Source: Albifimbria verrucaria (Eukaryota; Ascomycota; Sordariomycetes; Hypocreales; Stachybotryaceae). From it: a stretch of DNA of 64,000 nt. Location of the stretch: assembly GCA_020081605.1 (NCBI GenBank), contig JAHREC010000029.1, forward strand, positions 124,001 through 188,000. Direction: 5' to 3'. Numbering within the stretch: position 1 is the first letter of the stretch; each line of letters opens with the position of its first letter. Positions 1 to 11,825 of this stretch are shown here, piece by piece. The translations under genes and the position numbers were made by a program. Below the pieces are notes generated by a model. That model saw only the letters and a list, made by a program, of their open reading frames with translations. It searched no databases and was not told the origin of the DNA.

Positions 1-276
1 AAATGTCGCTAGGGTCCAAGTCACCCATGCCAGAGGGTGTCTAGAACTTAGATCTAGGGTCTTCATGGAGAATATATGAATTGTAGGAATGAGAACTTCA
101 CCCCTCGTTTTAATGTCCCCACGAAGTTAAAAGGGAAATGCATGACCGCTACATCGAGCTCACTGGTTAAGCAGCCCGCCATGGCTAGCGTCGCATGACA
201 CCACCCGTATGAGCGCTCATGTCAAATGATAAAACTCAGCAGTTGAACGACAAATGGAGCACACCTGAACCTACTG
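1..276. other. no gene recognised
   Basis: I see no open frame or repeat structure that I can support upstream of the piggyBac-like element end. Confidence 0.5.
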
Positions 277-430
277 TCCCCTTGAGGTCAGCTTACCAGT
301 AAATTGACCAATTGGAAGCGGATTTAAAACTAGATACATAAAAGGCCTAGCAAATTGGCCCATGATAGATGTATCAGCATAGCCCCGCGTTACATATAGC
401 TACATTATATTGATCACACCGCCCATATTC
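277..430 (+). repeat. piggyBac-like family 3' terminal region, copy 1
   Basis: A conserved block follows a TCCCCTTGAGGTCA-type end at 277-294. It recurs at 9649-9800 in the same orientation and at 23085-23229 in the opposite orientation. It includes a conserved CCAGTAAATTGACCAATTGG core. Here the terminal repeat has lost about 20 bases compared with the other two copies. It lies directly beyond the 3' end of the transposase relic on the minus strand, so I infer that it is that element's 3' end. Confidence 0.6.
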
Positions 431-2300
431 GTCATCGTAGGTGGCCGTGGGCTGCAGCAGATCCGGCTGATCCGGCTCACGATTTTCGTTAAGGTCAGGG
501 CCCGGGTCATCGTCAAGGCCATCGTCAAACTCGGGACCCGGCTTGCAACGGCTATTTCCATCTATTGACTCCAAGGCCCGCCATTTCCTAGGGCGTTGAG
601 AGTTTCGAGTTCGAGGGGAAATTTACAGGGCTTGACAACCAATACAACGGGATCTTTTTCTTCTATCAACCCAATGATGCTGTGAGACAGGCTCAAATTC
701 GTTCCCGGCTTGATATCTTTTCCTAGATCCAGCTTCTGTAGGATAAATCGACCAATATTTCCTACATAATTCGTCAGAAACAGCTTCCTGCCATAGGCTC
801 AGGGATCTATAGCGTGGCCAAGCCGGCTGCCTGTCCCTCTGTAAAATGAAGCTATTAGTAACAGCTGTCTTGAAGAGGAAGTCCCAGGTAAAGGTCCAAG
901 CCAGGCCCCGACGTTGACAATGATTTCCTGTACGTATATTCGATCTTAGATGATCTGCAATATCTACGCCGTTCATATGATTGTGATAGTCAACAGCCAC
1001 AACCGGGGTCGGGACCTCTTTGAATGGCTCGTCGCCAAAGAAACGTTTAATAGGGCTTGAATAGCGTTGTGACGATGTAGGGTTATTCCTTCGGCAGACA
1101 ACGGTCTCGCTGCCGTCATAAACGGTGGTCAGAAACAACACTAAGGCATTGTCTTTCCAAGCTATCTGGTTGACCTTCAAGACGGTCAGTCAGTCAGTCA
1201 GTCAGTCAGTCAATCAGCTAGTCGTATATATGTTTATATAATTAGCTACCCTAAGGGGCCCTGACCTTATTATTCAATGTTGGCCACGTTTCAAGATGGC
1301 CCCAAGACCACATCTTCCGTCCCTTCCGGTCATCTTCCTTCAATTCAACGAGACGGCGATATAGACCACAATTCGTAGCATGTACCGGTGGCCCCTATCC
1401 CTAGCTGCCTAAGGGCAACGAAGAGGCCCAGAGACGGGAACAAGTTATCTATATAGACGTGACATCTAGATGGCGGCAGCCGCTTTATAAGGGCCACAAC
1501 GACGGCTTGGGTTGAATTCAATTCCGGGGTCTTGTCTAACGAGCCGTCTGACGATCCGTCTGACGATATGACCTTGATCCTAGATTTATGAGGGCCCCGG
1601 CGGCCTTCAATGCCCACAGGACCGCAGCCGGGCCTGTGCCATAGCCACTGCAACATATATCCGGCAACAGCTAGGACCCAGATCTTAAGCCCTGTGGGTA
1701 TGGGTTTTGCCTTGATCGTCACCTTCTGTTTGGAACGGCCTTGGAAGGCCTGCATAGCCTCATCGACGGTCACGACGCTTCCAACGCTGACGATGCTGAC
1801 GGCAGCGTTCATCATGACATTAGCCCATTCTTTGACCTTGTTATAGGGATCCGGGACATCCATATCTATTGTATCCGGATCGTCGATTCGAAGCTGTCTT
1901 TTAGTAGGGAAAATCGATCATGTGTCATATATCGTGCTATGCGGTGGAGTGAGGAGTTTCCCCTTGCCTTTGGCCCCTGCCAATAGTCTTTATAGAATTT
2001 TACTGGATTTAAATTCATATATCATCATACCTATCCATATATTGATTTCTGTAACAGCCGTTGAAATCCAACTGCCGTCAGAACCCAGGTTTCTATTCGT
2101 ATAGTTAACCCAGCTTTCAACGAGCTAGATGGGTAGAAAATGCTGGAATAGCTTCAACTGCGATGGAGGGAGGTCATGGACTTCGAAGAGGTATTCCGAG
2201 ACAAAAAAGGTTCAAATTGGCTGCCTACATCGTCTGTGGGCTCGATATTTCGTCTGTACGTGCTATCCGCAGCTTGTTCGGCCCGGCTATTATTGAGGCT
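374..2300 (-). pseudogene. piggyBac-like (DDE_Tnp_1_7) transposase relic
   Basis: Minus-strand coding remnants of a piggyBac-type DDE transposase, the enzyme that cuts and reinserts its own element. The region 1863-1345 carries the SVVTVDEAMQAFQGR segment with an essential Asp, then GLKIWVLAVAGYML, then YIDNLFPSLGLF with the later Asp. The region 1180-623 carries VVAVDYHNHMNGVDIADHL and a Cys-rich end (RCIGCQAL). An Asp/Pro-rich tail follows at 574-374. N-terminal sequence can be followed to about 2300 through stops (for example TGA near 1920). A one-base frameshift lies just after GATGTC (near 1380). An 84-bp insertion interrupts the frame at 1178-1261. Several stops are single-transition changes. 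The 5' end of the element was not found. Clearly dead. Confidence 0.8.
1171..1268 (-). mobile_element. 84-bp nested insertion with (TGAC)n tail and 7-bp target duplication
   Basis: Inside the transposase relic the coding sequence jumps between two copies of TGACCTT (1171-1177 and 1262-1268, plus strand). The 84 bp between them end, read on the minus strand, in about seven copies of TGAC. A tetranucleotide tail plus a short target-site duplication is the signature of a severely 5'-truncated LINE or a SINE. The long LINE in this window has a comparable but different (ATCA)n tail. The parent element is not identified. Confidence 0.6.
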
Positions 2301-3055
2301 GATCTCCGAGTCGATGCCTCCGTCAGCAGCCGGGTCCCTTGAGGCCGGACCTGGCGCCGGATTCTGCCCTGCCGTTGATTTCTTGGTCCTTTACCTTCCA
2401 TTAATGTATCGTCAAAAGCCCCTACCTAGCGTTTTTGGTGATGATGGTTTTAGGAAGTTACTTTATAGACCGACAGGATGACACATCTGGGGATTAGGGC
2501 GCCAATAGGTGCGCACCCGGTCCGTGTGCAAGCGAATTATATAAGGACAACCTCCTTGTAAGCCGGCTCGGCACATTGCTCGTAGTTCTTTTGTTCCGTT
2601 GATGAAGAGCCTCATTTCATCTCGCCCCAACAGCGAACAAGCTAGGTGGATCCGGGCAAGCGGCGCTTGGTGCATTTTCGGGGCCCCGCACGTGCGCCCA
2701 GCGCTGCTCTGGCATGCCCCTCCTTTGGCACGACGGTTCTAGCCCTTCTAGGTTGACCGACCCAGGGCCGTTCTAGGTATTGGCTGGGGTGGTTCCACAC
2801 GGGCTCGATTCGACTCCGAGTGGTGGTTACCTAAACAGACAACCCACACTTGCCAGGGAGGGGTATGCATGCACTCACCCGGGAGTGGCGATTCTTGATG
2901 TGCGGAACTTCCCTCGCACATAAGCCGTCCCTCCTCTCCTTGGGATCATACTTTGAACCACCGAATAGTGGCATCGTTCTCATTTCTTGGGACATGTACG
3001 GTGCTTCAAGTTTCGGATCTAGGTCAACGGACCTTTTCATTTCCCGCTGGAGCGG
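2301..3055. other. intergenic; no gene recognised
   Basis: Short open frames here show no recognisable domain. The stretch should contain the decayed 5' part of the piggyBac-like element (no matching terminal repeat seen) and the promoter of the hybrid histidine kinase. Confidence 0.4.
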
Positions 3056-3058
3056 ATG

Positions 3059-6000
3059 ATGGCTGGCCCACGGCGGAGCTGGGCCCCTGCGCCTGTGAAG
3101 GTAGTGGACGAGGCAGTCCGGGAGCGTGAGACATTCAAGTACGTATGCTTTCCGAGGCTCAATTCACGTTTTCGAAAGGCTCAATGAACTCCAGGTATGA
3201 ACCTTACCTCTACAGCCAGTTCCGACACAACAACAGCGGTCAGCTGCTACCCAGTTCTGAGGTCACAAGCTCCAGCGATACCATCCTCACCGGTCTCGCT
3301 CAACTCGGCATCTACCAGACCGCAACGGAGCGTTCCTTCGTCTCTCTTTTCGATCAAAACTATCAGTACGTTGTGGCCGAAACCGTACCGTCCATGTCTC
3401 TTATCCCGAATCTGCCGAGCGAAGAATGCCCGTCACCGCTGTCGCTATGCGGCACTGCGATTCCTCGCAGTCACGGCACATGCGAGCACGTCCTGTACGT
3501 CTCCGATGGAAACGAGCAAAACCAGACTGACCTCCCTCTGTCCTTCGTACCCAATCTTGTAACCGACGAGCGCTTTCATGAGAGGCCTTACTGTAAATTT
3601 GGCGAAACCGGCCAGTTCTACGCTGCTGTGCCTATTCGCACGCGGAGAGGTATCAACATTGGGTCCTATTGCGTGTTAAGTGCCACAATGCCCGATGGTT
3701 GGGGCGACCACTGTACACGCTACCTGCGGGACACATCTCGTGCCATCATGGAGCACCTTGAAGCCAATCGATCCAAGCATGCATATCGGCGAAACGAACG
3801 CATGAATCGGGGTCTGGGATCTTTCATTGAAGGAAAGTCGACCATATCCGGGTGGCAATCCTCGTTCAACACGGACGCCTTCACGGACAATTCTGGGTTT
3901 GAAGGTTCCTGAACTCTACGCAGCAGCGTTCTGAACACCAAAGCCAAGACGCGGCAGACAAGCAGCAGGATTGTCAGTCTGTTGCGTCGATCGAGGTGGG
4001 CTTGGACGGCTTGCAGGCCGCACGCCTCAAGGGTATTCCCGAAGCGCATTCTCGAAATGAATCCAAAGACTCATCCAGAGATCTTCAGAAGCCCAATTTT
4101 CTAAACAGTACGAACACAATCAAATCCATGAGTCAGGGCTCGGCCGATGCCGATGTAATACATGTTTTCTCAAAGAGCGCCAACATCATTCGGGAGGCCT
4201 TTGAGGTAGCTGGGTGTTTGTTCTTCGACGTCAGTGTGGGCTCTTACAGCATAACAAAGGTCCACAGCCCTGCTGGCAAAAAACCGCGGCATCGGGTAAC
4301 CAGCATTCTACAAGTGGCAGCGACGAGCCCGATCCAGAATCAGTGCCACTGTTGCGGAGGGAGGTTTCGACCGACATGGCGTGCAAAGTCCTCGGCTTCT
4401 CCACTTCGGACGAAGCTAGCATCGATGCACAATGGCTCCCTGGTGGCGAAGGCATCATCCCTAGGCAATTTCTAGCCAAGCTTCTTCGGCGTTACCCTCG
4501 AGGAAACATTTTCAGTTTTGACGCCAGTGGCGAGCTTCAATCCAGCGACTCATCCGAAGATGAAACGCGAAGAGTCGCAACAGACGACCTCTCCTCGAAC
4601 CAACCACAAGATAGCGAGGACAACTCCAGTTCGTATGTCACTGCCGTGCGAAGAAAACAGGCCGCCAGGCGCTTCAGCCGAATTCGAGAAGGGGCCATCG
4701 TTCAAAGGGCGTTCCCAAATGCTCGCAGCGTTGCTTTTGCCCCAGTGTGGGACTCGAAACGAGAGCGCTGGATAGCGGGTGGCTTCATATATACACGAAA
4801 TCCCGCGAGGCTCTTCACGATCGAGGGAGAGCTTAGTTTCCTTATGGCATTCGCCAAACTTACGGCGGCGGAGCTTCAAGGCCTAGAAACCCAACGAGCT
4901 GATCAAGCAAAATCGGACGTCCTGGGCTCTCTATCTCATGAGCTCCGGTCTCCACTGCATGGCGTTATATTTGGTACTGAGCTGTTGAATGATACTGACC
5001 TGAGCGTTTTCCAGGGTAATGCAACGCATACGATTGAAACGTGCTGCCGCACTCTACTAGACACAATCGACCACCTGCTGGACTATGCTAAAATCAACAG
5101 CTTCGCGGCCAGGGCCAAGCATGAAAGCGACCAGATAGCCCCACATCTCCGACAAAAGGCCAAAGTAGACGGTTTTGGCAAGAAGGATTTGTATGCGAGC
5201 ACTCGGCTTGATGGACTTGTCGAGGAAGTCACCGAGAGCATGTTTGCGGGCTTCAATTTCCAGCGCAAATCCGTGAGGCAATTGGTTCAAAAATACAAAC
5301 CAGAGCATGCCGATGCACTTGCCCATCGCCAGCTGGATGTCGCACAAGCCATGGAACAACTCGGGCTGGCCAGTGGGGATGAAGCTCTGCACATCGGCAG
5401 AGTCTCGGTCTTCGTTGATGTAGACCCAAACTGTGACTGGATGTTTCACGTGCAGGCCGGGGCGCTCCGCAGAATTATCATGAACTTGGTTGGCAACTCA
5501 CTCAAATATACCCAAGATGGACTTATCAAGGTTTCCTTGACCCAGGTGCCCATAGCTGGAAGAGCTTCGAGAGCCGAGCTGCCGGTGAGGGTAACAGTTC
5601 AAGATACTGGCAATGGCATCAGTGAGGACTACCTGCAGCATCGGTTGTTCAAGCCATTCACTCAGGAAAATGAACTGGCATCAGGCACTGGCCTTGGTCT
5701 GAGTCTTGTCAAGAGAATTGTTTCCCAGCTTCGAGGCCAGATTGCTGTCGAAAGCCGTATCGGTGTTGGCACTACCGTGAGGGTGACTCTGCCACTGAAG
5801 CAGTCGCTGCAAGCTACCAGTACTCACAAGGAAGATGCAGAGTTCGACGAATATGTCCAAGAAATAACCGGCCTCCGTATCAAGCTGATAGGCTTCCATC
5901 AGCACGCCACTAACGCTAGCACGATTGGTAGACGTGATATGGTGGAGAGCATCTGTCGCAACTCGCTGCACGTGGATTTGGTCCCGAAGCAACAAGCAGC

Positions 6001-6889
6001 ACAGACGCTTCCAGACTTATTACTGTGTTCGGATGATGCTCTTTCCGATGATTTCCTAAGCACCGAAAGGCTTTCGAAAGTGCCGTGCGTTGTCATTTGT
6101 CAGGACGCGTTGGTAGCATACCACCTCCACATAAAGTTTGGATCCGCAAGTGAAAGTGGTGTTTTGGAAGTCATCTCTCAACCGTGAGTAAGCCTTCTCA
6201 TATTTGAAATACGGCTAATCTCGTTCGTGCTTTCCTAGGATCGGGCCCCGTAAACTTGCCAAGTCGATTCAGCTTGCCTACAAGCGGTGGGCTGGGTTGC
6301 CGAAATCGTCTCCATTACCAAGTCTACGCCCCGGGTTAGAAAGGTCACTCGGCTCATATGCACCCCTGCCTTGTCGGGATGGAGTCAAAGTGAGGCTCCT
6401 TCATACTTGCCAGATCCGCAGGTTGCATCGACCATCCAGAACGTGGGGCCGGACAAAGACCGATCTCATCATGTTGAGAGTATCACTCGCAAAAGCCGAA
6501 TTCTGCTTGTAGACGACAACCACATCAATCTGAAAGTCCTGTCTGCATACATGGTAAAACTAGGGCATGAATACGAGTTAGCCAGCAACGGCAGGAAAGC
6601 TCTTGATTTTTACATGCAAAACTCGGCGCATATCGCAGGCATATTGATGGACATATCCATGCCCATCATGGATGGGCTTGAAGCCACAAGGCGGATACGG
6701 GCCCACGAGCACAAGCATAGAATTACTCCCACGCCGATCCTGGCCCTCACTGGTCTCGCGTCTGAAAGCACACAGCAAGAAGCACTGGAGAGCGGTGTGA
6801 ACATTTTTCTCACGAAGCCTGTGAGATCACAAGCTTTAGGTGAGGCATTGGTTTCTCTTCGTGTGCTTCCATCGCCGCAAGGAATATAG
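3059..6889 (+). CDS. GAF-domain hybrid histidine kinase/response regulator (frameshifted in this sequence)
   Basis: A fungal two-component hybrid sensor kinase that should autophosphorylate on His and relay to an internal receiver Asp. The start is ATGATGG at 3056-3061. The first intron 3139-3215 (GTACGT...CTACAG) restores frame to the GAF region (to about 3760). HisKA holds SHELRSPLHG near 4935. HATPase_c has N box NLVGNSLKYT near 5490, G1 DTGNGIS near 5620 and G2 GTGLGLSL near 5690. A second intron is 6184-6238 (GTGAGT...CCTAG, branch CTAAT). The receiver has LLVDDN near 6510, ILMDISMPIMDG near 6650 and LTKPVR near 6820. All catalytic residues are present. The frame slips near 3900, at the A6 run 4278-4283 and between 6300 and 6370. 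These are either assembly errors or a young pseudogene. No membrane segment seen, so probably a cytosolic sensor; ligand unknown. Confidence 0.85.
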
Positions 6890-7099
6890 CACTATGAGGT
6901 TCTCTTGCGTGGGGACTAGATGCGAGCGAAGCTACTAGGTCCGCGATTAATCTCAACTCGCCATGTATGCCAACCTTGATCGGGTAGTCTGGTCTTGGCC
7001 GTGATATCTGGCCAGTATGGTTCATAAATGATAGCTCAATGAATATATCGCCCCGCCTACCATGGCTCCTCAGACTTAATACGGATCCAATCAACCAAG
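6890..7099. other. intergenic; nothing recognised
   Basis: The 3' flank of the histidine kinase, up to the LINE relic. No coding signal seen. Confidence 0.5.
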
Positions 7100-8250
7100 T
7101 TACTACACTTGAAGAGGTGTTAACCGTTACGGCAACCGCAGCGGCCAAGTCTTTGATTGAGCTAGCTTTTGCTTATGTGAAGATGCGGACTTTACTCCTA
7201 GCGTATCCCTGTTGTCTGTCGTCCTGTGCCATCTCAAGGGCCAGGAGTATGCCTTGTAGCTCTGCTGCATACACTGTTGATACCTGCTCAGTTCCCATGT
7301 AGGCTCTTCGTTCATGCTGTGTTGTAGTACAGACGGTGACGGCTACGACATGTCCGCCGTACCGCTACCATCGGTGTAGATATGTATGGCTGTGTGGTCG
7401 GGCAATTGTTTTAGGTGCTCATCTTGGACTGCATCATCACTTCCCTCAATGTAATACTTGAGTCCTTGCCACCACGGTGTCGTAATCTAAGGGCTGATCT
7501 GCTCCTGGATATGGATGTCCGGTCCATTAAGGTCGTGGATGGTTTGTTCGATGGCCTGCCTCGGTGATTTTTGGTCAGACCAGTCCCCGGTGCATTAGCT
7601 TGTGGCCTGATCGCTGGGCCAATGCGTCCCATCGTGTCGATGTTGTTTTTGAGTATTTGTTCTTCAGTGGGTAGCAGGTATGTCTCGATGTTGAGTGTCG
7701 GTATCGATGTGGCCCTATAAGCTCCGCTGATGGTTCTCGCTCCTCTTGCCTGTAGGCTTTGTGATTTGTTTAGGGTCCTCGTGCCGATTGTGCCTCGGTT
7801 AGCTGTCCAATTTTGGTTCGACCAAGCCGAGCTAGCGTATATCATTTGTGGTATGGCAACTCCTCTGTAGATGGTTCGCGCCTCTTGCACGGCCACACCC
7901 CATGCCGCATTGCCTAGGCTGCTGATTGCTGTCACTGTTTTGATACCTTTCGTTCTATCTCGTCGACGTGAGCTTTCCATAATAGTTTACGATCCATTAT
8001 GAGACCAAGATATTTTGATTGCGGGCTCGGCTTTATTGTATCGCGCTCCGTTACTAGTGGCTGGCCGAGGTCGAATTTGGTTCAGGTTCGAGTGAAGTGT
8101 GTGAGCTGAAACTTTTCTGGTGCGAGAATGGATGCATGCTTATTTGCCCATGCTTCGGCTTCATCTAAATCCATCCCCAATCTTTCGCATGTCTCCGCTG
8201 TGCTGTTTCCCCATGTAAGAATGGCAGCATCGTCGATGAATTGGATGAGG
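7100..8250 (-). mobile_element. non-LTR retrotransposon (LINE) relic: RT C-terminus and RNase H start
   Basis: Minus-strand relic of a fungal Tad/I-like LINE ORF2. Near 8245-8220 the strand reads QFIDDAAILTW, the F-x-D-D active-site motif of reverse transcriptase. The 7980-7411 frame continues with the typical post-RT region (ISSLGNAAWGVAVQEARTIY, then ARTISGAYRATS). Near 7365-7130 an RNase H domain starts (IYTDGSG, then VYAAELQGILLALEMA in another frame). Stops and frameshifts are frequent. The RT fingers, the endonuclease and ORF1 are absent, so this is a short, old fragment. Confidence 0.75.
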
Positions 8251-8960
8251 GACCGTTGTCACCAGCAAAGCGTTCGGCAAGATTCATGAGAGCCCAGCAG
8301 CACCCAGTTCGTGATTCCTTCCACCATATACTCCGAGTCCGCCTTTATCACAACTTGATGGAGCTTCGCCCCGCCCCCCTCTCAAAGACTTCGCGTTATG
8401 TAATTCGTCGACTTGCTGAAGTGCGACGATGGCAGCCTGCAACTCAGCAACTTGGTTCGTTACAGTATCCCCGTAAGACAAGTGCTTTCATTGTAAACAG
8501 AACCTTCGCCGAAAACGACACCCACTGCCATCCTCGCTTTTGCTGTGCCGTTGTCTTTACAAGCGCCATCGACTGCAATAACTATGCAATCTTTATGCGA
8601 GGCTAGGCCATTGCAATCGTGACATGGCTCATCCTCTTGGCATGCCACAAATGTCCACCCTTCCTCTTCATCCCAATTCTCGAATGACACTCCGTCCAAC
8701 TGCCTATAGAGTGAGATAGGGGTCAAAGCCGCGGCTCTCCGCCGTTTTATAGTTGCCCTGCGAACGTAAATGGGAGGGGCCTCGCATCTTGCCGTCGTAG
8801 AATGTGTACTATAATAGGCTTGCATGAAGTCGGGTCTGGGACAAGTGCTAGGGTCACGCGGGGCTATGATCCAATGACGATTGGTCATTTCTGCCATAGT
8901 TATCCCACCGCCAACGAATCGGTACCTGCTAATTTCACCTAGTCCCCGCTTCGTGGAATT
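8250..8960 (-). pseudogene. RNase H-like gene relic
   Basis: Minus-strand remnant of a stand-alone fungal RNase HI-like protein. It reads DCIVIAVDGACKDNGT (first catalytic Asp) near 8600, then TNQVAELQAAIVALQQV (catalytic Glu) near 8460. Downstream a shifted frame matches the usual 'DSEYMVEGITNWV' region only in fragments. A hydrophilic leader (FENWDEEEGWTFVACQEDE) precedes the domain. The relic abuts the FIDD motif of the neighbouring LINE relic with no spacer, so either the LINE or a deletion joined the two. Confidence 0.6.
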
Positions 8961-9646
8961 TTCCATCCCACTGTCCTGTGAACCGTAACATGGCGGTATT
9001 CCTGTTATTTTACTATTGATTTCGTACATTGAATACCTCTCCAAGAGGATGAGCGACAGACCGTCTAAACCACGCATTAGGGGCCCTCCGCTCCCAAAAA
9101 GCCGCCCATAAATGAGCCACCAGATGGCGTGGATAAGCCTGGAAGCACGATTGATAACCCTATTGTCCTTGACGAGCATGATGACACTGCTACGTGTGGC
9201 AAGGGTGAAGATGACATTGGAGGGAAGCATACGGCTGTGGCAGGCAACAAACCCTAACGTGGGTAATGCTAGGAGTTGCCCCGATACTCAGCCAAAAAGC
9301 TATTGGTTTCGTCCCTAAGGCACAACTCCTCTCGTCTCGTGTGTCCCATTGTTAGGAAAAGAATGGTTTTGGCACACCACTGGCTATCAACCCTCGTTCT
9401 TCTGTGGTGACTAGCGTTTCACGACTATCTATATTTAACTACTTGTCGACGTCGCTCTACCGAAACCTTATCGGTGTTCTGGCAAACGAGGGCAATGAAT
9501 TCGTCCCAGTGCTCCCTTAGCCATCCAAGCTTTACAAGCTGTTTAAAACCTTTCAGTCCATTCAAAGTAATCTTTGATTAATCTACTCTCCCCAAGGCCT
9601 TTTGTCTTTCTTGGACCCATTGAAAAGCAACCCCTCGGTTTCGTGC
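8961..9646. other. no gene recognised
   Basis: The minus-strand open frame running to 9230 has no recognisable domain upstream of the RNase H leader. Otherwise empty as far as I can see. Confidence 0.4.
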
Positions 9647-9648
9647 TA

Positions 9649-9990
9649 TCCCTTGACGTTTATAAGGTGCAGACTAGGTGGCAAACCAGTAAATTAACCA
9701 ATTGGAACCGGATAAAAACTAGATACATAGAAGGCCTAGTAAACTGGCCGATGATAGAAGTACCGGCATTGCCCCGCGTTATATAGTTACATCACAGACA
9801 TCACTGCCCATCTTAGTAGTTTTAACTTTGGGAGCCTCCAGCGGATCCGGGTGAGGATTTCGTCAAGTTCATCGTCAAGGTCAGGACCCAGGTCATCGTT
9901 AAGGTCATCGTCAGGATCATCGTCAGGATTATCGTCAGGGTCAGGGTTCGGCCTGCAAGGGCATTTTCGAGGGCGTTGAATAGGATAGCC
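9649..9990 (+). repeat. piggyBac-like family 3' end, copy 2
   Basis: It starts with TCCCTTGACGTTTATAAGGT, preceded by TA. It then carries the same conserved block as copies 1 and 3. The block continues into the transposase C-terminal coding tail on the minus strand (QRPRK followed by an Asp/Pro-rich stretch of DDNPDDDPDD type), as in copy 1. Only the 3' end of the element is present, and the sequence passes directly into the NB-ARC relic. Confidence 0.6.
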
Positions 9991-10740
9991 TCGGACGTAT
10001 CTTAGCGAGACTGCATTTCTTGCGATTTCAAGAAGCTTAGTCGACTCTCTTTGTGTCATGGGGCCGATCTTGATGGCCCGTCGCGACCCAACAAGTGTCC
10101 CGATGATACGTTCGTCACGACTCGTCCACAATATTGTGCCTGTAGCTCCTCAGGGAATGAATGCCAGTAAGTTGCTCGTTTGGTTATTATTTTCTGCTAG
10201 TTCCACACTGGAAAGTAAGAGATCGTCGGCATTGTCGAGAATAAGCACCCATTTCTCTAGAGCCTCAATATGGCACCGTACCGCTTCGAATCGATCTTCG
10301 TTCTTGTAGCTTTTGCCAACCCCAAGGAGTTTTGCGATTACTTGATAGTCGTGTGCGAACGTGGCCTCACTATCGGCATGCACCCAGAAGACCGAGCAGC
10401 TGCTGTCATGGCACCGCCTATACGCATAATCCAACGCGATTTGCGTTTTCCTGCTACAATAAGCCAGGGCAAACTTTGTAGGTTTAGTTAACGACTTACC
10501 CTGACCCTCCCAAGCCGCAGAGAGCGGCCGAATTATATTCTGTCGCTGTGGGCGGTAGAAGCTCATTGGCCCTGTCAATAAGGTTGGCGCGATGACGATA
10601 TCCTCGTTGCGGGGATAAGGAATAGCGCGAATGGCGACACTGGCATGTCGCCCTGGTTGATCGTGGCATAATCGCCGAATTGATTGCCAGAGACTCCACG
10701 ACTTTGAAGCACGGTCATCTGCGTATCATCTGCGTGTTAT
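9990..10740 (-). pseudogene. NB-ARC NLR relic (N-terminal leader and nucleotide-binding domain)
   Basis: Part of a fungal NB-ARC STAND/NLR protein, the cytosolic non-self receptor type. Exon 1 (upstream of 10500) holds VSGNQFGDYATINQGD and GLGGSG. A canonical 49-bp intron follows at 10451-10499 (GTAAGT...GTAGCAG). Splicing rebuilds the Walker A motif as GLGGSGKTQIALDYAYRRC. Then come CSVFWVHADSEATFAHDY, Walker B WVLILDNADDL and WTSRDERIIGTLVG. A TGA replaces the expected CGA near 10153 (AFIP-stop-G). The leader is also frameshifted near 10600. Beyond EIARNAVSLRYVR the frame runs into the piggyBac-like 3' end, so the rest of the NB-ARC and any TPR repeats are missing. Divergent from the PNP relic at 10936. 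Confidence 0.75.
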
Positions 10741-10935
10741 TTACTGGTCAGAATGGGTCGAGCTTTCGAGACTGGGCCTTGTTGTGAATATTGTCCGGCA
10801 GACTTTCATGGACAGCCTCAGCAGTCCGTTTTCCCCGCCCTGCCCTTGTCACAGCCAGGCTGCCAATATTAACCAACCATTCGACTGCCCTTTTATTTGC
10901 TGCTTATTCAATCTCTTCCCACCATTTTAGTCACT

Positions 10936-11687
10936 ATGAAGATGGTTACCGCAACGCCTCCTTCCGACCGCACATACTTCCATGTGGCCATTATCTGCGC
11001 CTTACCTCGTGAGACCGATGCCATCGCCCTTCTCTTCGATCATTTTTAGGATGAAGACAGCGACCCATACGGTCGCGCAGATGGTGACATGAACACCTAC
11101 ATAACTGACCGTATCGGTGAACATGATGTCGTTCTTGCTGTACTTCCAGACATGGGGACAACCGATGCAGCAGTGGCAGCCGTCAGCTTACAATCAAGCT
11201 ATCCCGATTGAAACTAGCCCTTCTTGTGGATATCTGTGGAGGAGTACCCAATATCGACGGCTATGATGCTTTTCTTGACGATGTGGTCGTAAGCAGGGCG
11301 ATTGTGCGCTACGATTACGGAAGACATTATCCTGACCAATTTGTGGTAAAGAGTTCAGTCGAGGACAGTCTTGGTAGACCAAACCCGGATATACAGGGGC
11401 TTCTTGCTCTCTTTGAGACCGAGCTTGTGAGGGAGAGGCTGCAGACGAAAGCTGTGGAGCACCTCAGACACTTGCAGAAAACGGCTAAGCAGAAGCAAAG
11501 GCGAGCAAACTACCAGACGCCCGATCCTGCACAGGACAAACTCTATTCGCCAACCTACGCTCATCAGCATCCCACTTCTTGCCATAAATCTCTCGCTAAT
11601 GCAGTTGCATGCATATTTATTGTATACCCACAAAATGAACTCATAAACTATCAATACTCCAGCTTGAAAGCCGCGCATCCACGTTGA
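10936..11687 (+). pseudogene. PNP_UDP_1-type NLR N-terminal domain relic
   Basis: It reads as the purine-nucleoside-phosphorylase-like domain that forms the N-terminus of many fungal NLRs. The order is FHVAIICALPRETDAIALLF, YITDRIGEHDVVLAVLPDMG, KLALLVDICGGVPNIDGYDA and DVVVSRAIVRYDYG. The ATG is at 10936. Damage: TAG replaces TGG near 11048 (HF-stop-DEDS), the frame slips by one near 11207, and GICGG has become DICGG. The frame stops at 11687, after the basic stretch where the nucleotide-binding domain should begin. No NACHT or NB-ARC follows on this strand. Dead, and truncated at the module border. Confidence 0.75.
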
Positions 11688-11825
11688 TATAGTGCTGTGG
11701 AGGGGCTGCCTTATCTTATCGCTGGCTGGTTGCTGCGCGACCCGTTGCCTGTCCACATTCAATCAGATGACGTCTGTGTCGAGCCTGAACATCATCGCTA
11801 ATCTACATCAATGACATGACGCGCC

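Noticed and set aside
2800..2822. T-arm-like GGCTCGATTCGACTCC, considered as a tRNA
   Set aside because: No matching acceptor, D or anticodon arms could be folded around it.
6287..6889. Receiver domain as a stand-alone response regulator gene
   Set aside because: The preceding intron at 6184-6238 and the family architecture place the receiver at the end of the hybrid histidine kinase; the separate start is an artefact of a frame slip.
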